Positions 60,001 through 64,000 of a DNA stretch of 64,000 nucleotides are shown here, piece after piece. The DNA is from Allolobophora icterica (Eukaryota > Annelida > Clitellata > Crassiclitellata > Lumbricidae), in the NCBI GenBank assembly GCA_963556255.1, contig OY744611.1, positions 37,310,806 to 37,374,805 of the forward strand, written 5' to 3'. The notes under the pieces are model-generated. The model was not told the DNA's origin and did not search any database. It saw only the letters and a program-made list of their open reading frames with translations. Every line of letters begins with the position of its first letter. The stretch's first letter is position 1. Position numbers and translations under genes: made by a program.

Positions 60001-60695
60001 TTAATTTAGGTTTAAACTGAGCAACAGATGTGCGTTGACGGACTGTATACTTGGAAGACTGTTCCATTCTATAGGTCCTGAGACCGAGAAGGCACGCCTA
60101 CCAAACTTCCGGTTTGTGCGAAGTACGGTAAAATCCCCTCGCGTGGCCGATCGGAGTCCTCTGGAATTGGAAGCAGAACATGGCGTGACCATGGATGTCA
60201 TGTACGAGGGATATGTTCCAGAGTTGATATGGTATATGAGGAGGGAGACTTTGAAGGCGATACGGGTACGGATGGCAAGCCAGTGTAGTTGTTGCATGGA
60301 TGGTGTGATGTGATCTCTAGGACCAAGATCTTTTACTAGACGAGCGGCCGTGTGAAGAACAGATGATAGAGGTTGTAGTGTCGATGAAGGAAAACCGGAT
60401 AGGACTGAGTTGTAATAGTCGATGCGAGAGATGACGAGGGCTTGAACAAGAATACGGAGGCAGGTTTCATTTAGGCAGCGTTTCACTTGTCGAATTCGGC
60501 AAAGGTGGAAGTGGCATGCTCTGGCAATGGAGGAAATGTGATGAGTCATGTTAAGAGTGTAGTCTAACATTACGCCAAGGTCGCGGACCACGTCTGAAGG
60601 TGGAATAGAACAGTTTGAGTCGAACTTAAGGGTTTTCATTTGTTTATCGTCATCAGAACTGCTTCGACGGTCGAACCAGCTGAGTTCTGTTTTGG
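60001..60695 (-). mobile_element. CR1/L2-like LINE reverse-transcriptase C-terminus, second family
   Basis: A 212-codon open minus-strand frame: VVRDLGVMLDYTLNMTHHIS, SRIDYYNSVLSGFPSSTLQP, PSMQQLHWLAIRTRIAFKVS, NSRGLRSATRGDFTVLRTNR and GPIEWNSLPSIQ. Clearly a different LINE family from 58.7-59.6 kb and closer to the one at 61-64 kb. Confidence 0.92.
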
Positions 60696-60699
60696 ACCT

Positions 60700-61140
60700 T
60701 TGGTGTCATTTACATGATTTGCTCCCTTCCATTAAGACCACAAATTATTTCCTTCGCCCTCGGGCCCACTACCCAAATAAACCTACACCACCAGATGATA
60801 ACTTGATGCGTAAAACCATCATTAGGGTGATATGTGATGTTTAACTGTTTGTGAGACTATGATCTTACTTACTTAACCTGCTTTCAATAAAAGTAGTTTT
60901 GACTAGTTCTATAGTCACCGGATACTAGTTTGTCGTCGTTTTTGCGTCTTCTACGTCTGTTTTGACTGTTTATTTGCAACACGTTCGTAGCTGCAATGCA
61001 CACCATTGTTTACAACAGCGTCGTCTTCCTCTTCTCCGCCATATTTCGTCAAAATTGCCTAGTTAGTCCTGCGGTTAAAAGTTTCCAATACTCTCACGTT
61101 AGTTTTACGGATTAATTGGCTCGTCTGATTAATTTGTCTA
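60700..61140. other. Intergenic, nothing recognised
   Basis: Perhaps 5' leader of the LINE that follows; no domain seen. Confidence 0.5.
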
Positions 61141-64000
61141 TTGCAACATTCCGACTGGATTATGCCCACTGACGTCTACGACGGCGACCTAATTTGGTCA
61201 CTTCGTGAGGCCACTGCGCCTATCCGTCGACCAGTGCGGAAGATTTTTATTCGCCTTCAGCCTCTGGCGTCCTGCCTCTGTGGCCCCGTGGCCGAAACGT
61301 CTCTCTCGGCACCCAGTTATTCAGCCTACGCCGACCACCTCTCTCCCTTCTCCTCCAACATCGATCCAAAGGGGCTTCGTGTTGTCACATGGAATGTGAA
61401 ATCTTTGAGGGACAAATACGTTGCAGTCACAAACTCTATCACACATAATGCTCTCGATCATCTCGCTGTCACTGAATCCTGGCATCAATCCTCTCGATGT
61501 GCTAGTTCTACGATCAGCACCATCGGGTTACGCTTCAGTTGACAGCTCCAGACTCGACTCTTCGGGACAGGCCTATCGAGGAGGAGGCATGGTCCTCTTC
61601 TACAAAGACACTCTTCGCGAGAAGGAGATCGCCATCTCTTCTCCTTCCATCACGTTTGAGGTTCTCGCCGCCTCTGTTTCTTCTCCTCTGGGCTCTACCA
61701 CTGTCATCACTATCTATCGCACCGGATCGGCTTCTGTTTCCACTGCCTTCTACACCGAGTTCGCTACCACAATGGGGCAATTTGCGCTACACAACACCCA
61801 TATCGTCGTCCTCGGCGACCTCAACTTGTATCTTGAGAACCCCTCTTCGCCGTCTACTCTGGAATTCTCCTCAATTGTCCAACAGTGCGGCCTAATCCAA
61901 GTCGTCGCTGCCTCAACCCACCAGGCCGGTGGCTGGCTCGACGTCTTCATCACTCGTGACGACTGCGTCCTGCTGATCTGAGCACTGTCCTCCTGACATC
62001 TAAGACCATGGCCTCCTCTTCATTGACATTCCCTTCCTTCTGGCGGCACTGTCTATGTTGTTTGTCAGTCTTGTGGCTGGAAGCGCCTGGACCGTGAACC
62101 TTTCAAATCTTCTATTCTTGCTGTTCCAGCCATCTTCGATCCGGGCCAGTTCGTTGGCTTATCTACTACCGATCTATTTGTCATTTATGAGAGCGCTATA
62201 ACAGCCATCATCGACCGTTTTCTTCCATTCCGTCAGGTCAGACATCGCCGGCACCCTCTCTCCCCGTGGCTCGACGCTGAATGTCATTCTCTTCGGCGCA
62301 GGCGCGTCGTCTCGAGCGCGTCTACCAGCGCACACGCTCGCCAGCCTACCGGTCATCATGGATCCAGTTCGTCCGAGGGATGCACCGACGTCGTCGTAAG
62401 AAGGAAAAGGATCACTGGGAGCGCCGGATATGCTTTGGTTGACTTTCAATGATCTGCTCGGCCGTCATCGCCTTGTGATCCCTCCTTTACTGCATCCGAC
62501 TTCTCGAACTGCTTCGCTGCTAAAGTCCAATCGGTTCGCAGTGACACTGCTGGTTCTTCTCCGCCTGACTTTCCTCCGACCGACCATCGGCTCTCAGTTC
62601 TTCACAAGTTCTTGAACTGCGCAGGATCATCTTGGCTTCAGCAGCGAAATCCTGTGAGCTTGACCCCCTTCCACCTTTCCTGCTCCAGGATTACATCGAT
62701 GTCCTTCTCCCTTTCCTGACCCTCCTATGCAACTCCTCTCTCAGAGACGGTACACTTCCACCTTCGCAGAAGAGGTCGATCGTCACTTCTATCCTCCAGC
62801 AAGCCGGTCTCGACTTCCGGACCCTGCACACTTTATACCCATTGCGAACGTCTCGTTTATTTCTAAAATCTTGATGGCAATAGCTTACTTCCTGTCTATC
62901 AATCTGGCTTCCGCAAAGGTCACTCTACGGAAACCCTTCTCCTTCGCCTTCTCTCTGATTTATATGGCGCCATTGCTCGCTTCCAAGTCTCCCTTCTTGT
63001 ACTCTTCGATTTCAGCGCTGCCTCTGATTCGGTCGACCGTACCATCCTCCTCAATCGCTTGTCTATATAGTTCGGTCTATATGAAAAGCCACTTCCGTTT
63101 CTGTATTTCTACGTTTGTAACTGCTCCTCTTTCGTTGTTTACTTTTCTACCAGGTCCCTCTGGACCCCAGTCTGTTTTGGCCTTCCTCAGGAATCTGTCT
63201 TGGGCCCTTCCTCTATATTATCTTCACCTTTGATCTCAGTCGTCTTCTTGCCACCTGCTCTTTGTCCAACCAGCTATATGCTGACGACATACAGGCGTAC
63301 ACCCACTGCTTTCCTTCTAACGCAGCTGCTGCAGTCCGCCTCATGTGCCACTCCACTGACTCTTTGACTGCCTGGATGTCCTCCTATCGCCTTCGATTGA
63401 ATCCCTCTAAGACTCAATACATGTGGCTGGGCACCCTAAGCAGCCTGCTAAGATTGATCATTCTAGTCTTACCTGTGAGTTTCCCTATATTATATTTTCC
63501 ACCTCCGTCAGAGTTCTTGGCGTCATCTTGGATTCAGAACTCACCCTCTCTCCGCATAACTCGCAGCTGAGCAGCGCTTGCTACTTTAAGCTGCGACAGC
63601 TTCGCGTTGTCTCCCGCTCTCTTTCCCCCAATCTGCTACTACTCTCGTTCATGCATTCATTATCTTTCGGCTTGATTACTGCTGCTCCCTCTACATTGGG
63701 CTCTCCTCACTCGACTGAACTGCCTCGAACGCGTAATGCGTTCCGCTGCGCGCTTGGTCAGCTTGGCCGTGCTCCCTCCTATCTGCGTGAGCTCTATTCT
63801 CGTGTCTCTGCTCCACCTGGTCACCGCTCTCTTCGCTCTGCCACCCGTGGTGATCTCCCTGTTCCTTTCGCACGCACCGCTACTGTGCAGCAGCGCGCTT
63901 TCTCCGCCGTTGGACCCACAATTTGGAATGGGCTTCCTCCTGAGCTGCGGTATTTTCCTCGAGACTCGTCCACCGCTTTCTCTTCTGCTCTAAAGACTCT
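61141..64000 (+). mobile_element. LINE with endonuclease and reverse transcriptase, frameshifted, cut by window end
   Basis: Plus strand. Endonuclease: GLRVVTWNVKSLRDKYVAV (61374), VTESWH, YRGGGMVLFYKDTLREKEIA, VLGDLNLYLENPS and GGWLDVFITRD. Reverse transcriptase from about 62630: LDPLPPFLLQDYID, QSGFRKGHSTETLLLRLLSD, LFDFSAASDSVDRTILLNRL, LYADDIQAYTH (63274, catalytic DD), LRLNPSKTQYMWLGT and C-terminal LRSATRGDLPVPFARTATVQ, GPTIWNGLPPELR. At least five frame changes, so inactive. The 3' end lies outside the window. Confidence 0.93.

Noticed and set aside
60035..60313. Plus-strand 92-codon frame
   Set aside because: Shadow of the minus-strand LINE reverse-transcriptase frame.

Overview
This is animal (metazoan) nuclear DNA with no prokaryotic features. 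The evidence is GT-AG introns, long microsatellites, tRNA-derived SINEs, L2/CR1/RTE-type LINE remnants, an LTR retrotransposon and several hAT-type DNA transposons with 8-bp target duplications. The repeat set suggests a marine invertebrate, possibly a non-vertebrate deuterostome or a lophotrochozoan. The species cannot be fixed from sequence alone.

The only host gene I can support spans almost the whole window on the minus strand: an alpha-2-macroglobulin-like, thioester-containing protease inhibitor. I placed 30 exons between a probable signal-peptide exon (58105-58188) and the last visible exon (4981-5193), by reading exon by exon with splice sites. They total about 4.1 kb of coding sequence (about 1,370 codons). 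27 of the 29 exon junctions agree in reading phase. The order is N-terminal macroglobulin domains (55.9-30.6 kb), the bait region (20.1-15.9 kb), the thioester domain with GCGEQNM (10.6-10.5 kb) and its helical domain (10.3-5.0 kb). The C-terminal receptor-binding domain is not in the window. Three introns use GC instead of GT at the donor.

Region by region: 1-1300 is a LINE endonuclease fragment. 1451-3878 is a very young, minus-oriented, non-autonomous LTR retrotransposon with apparently identical LTRs. 3.9-16.1 kb holds the 3' half of the gene with small MITEs, SINEs and LINE scraps. 16.7-18.8 kb holds tandemly repeated LINE 3' modules. 20.4-25.0 kb is a four-layer nest: a LINE is interrupted by a hAT element, that by an unclassified long-TIR transposon, and that by another LINE, with flanking duplications at three levels (one of them imperfect). 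26.7-27.7 kb and 38.4-41.2 kb carry hAT-like elements full of GACCAAGACC repeats. 32.3-33.6 kb is an L2-like LINE 3' half. 36.6-37.6 kb is a LINE tail hit by two MITEs. 52.9-55.3 kb is a segmentally duplicated array of 187-bp tRNA-Asp-like units. 56.1-56.8 kb is a fold-back element built from GAATCGCCGAA words. 58.7-64 kb, upstream of the gene, is mostly LINE (three fragments).

The mobile elements do not seem to break the host reading frame. They sit in introns, one of them only 13 nt past a splice donor. LINEs of at least two families and several SINEs share a 3' stem-loop (GCGCCTCTGA...GAGGCGC), which suggests a LINE/SINE partnership active in this genome.
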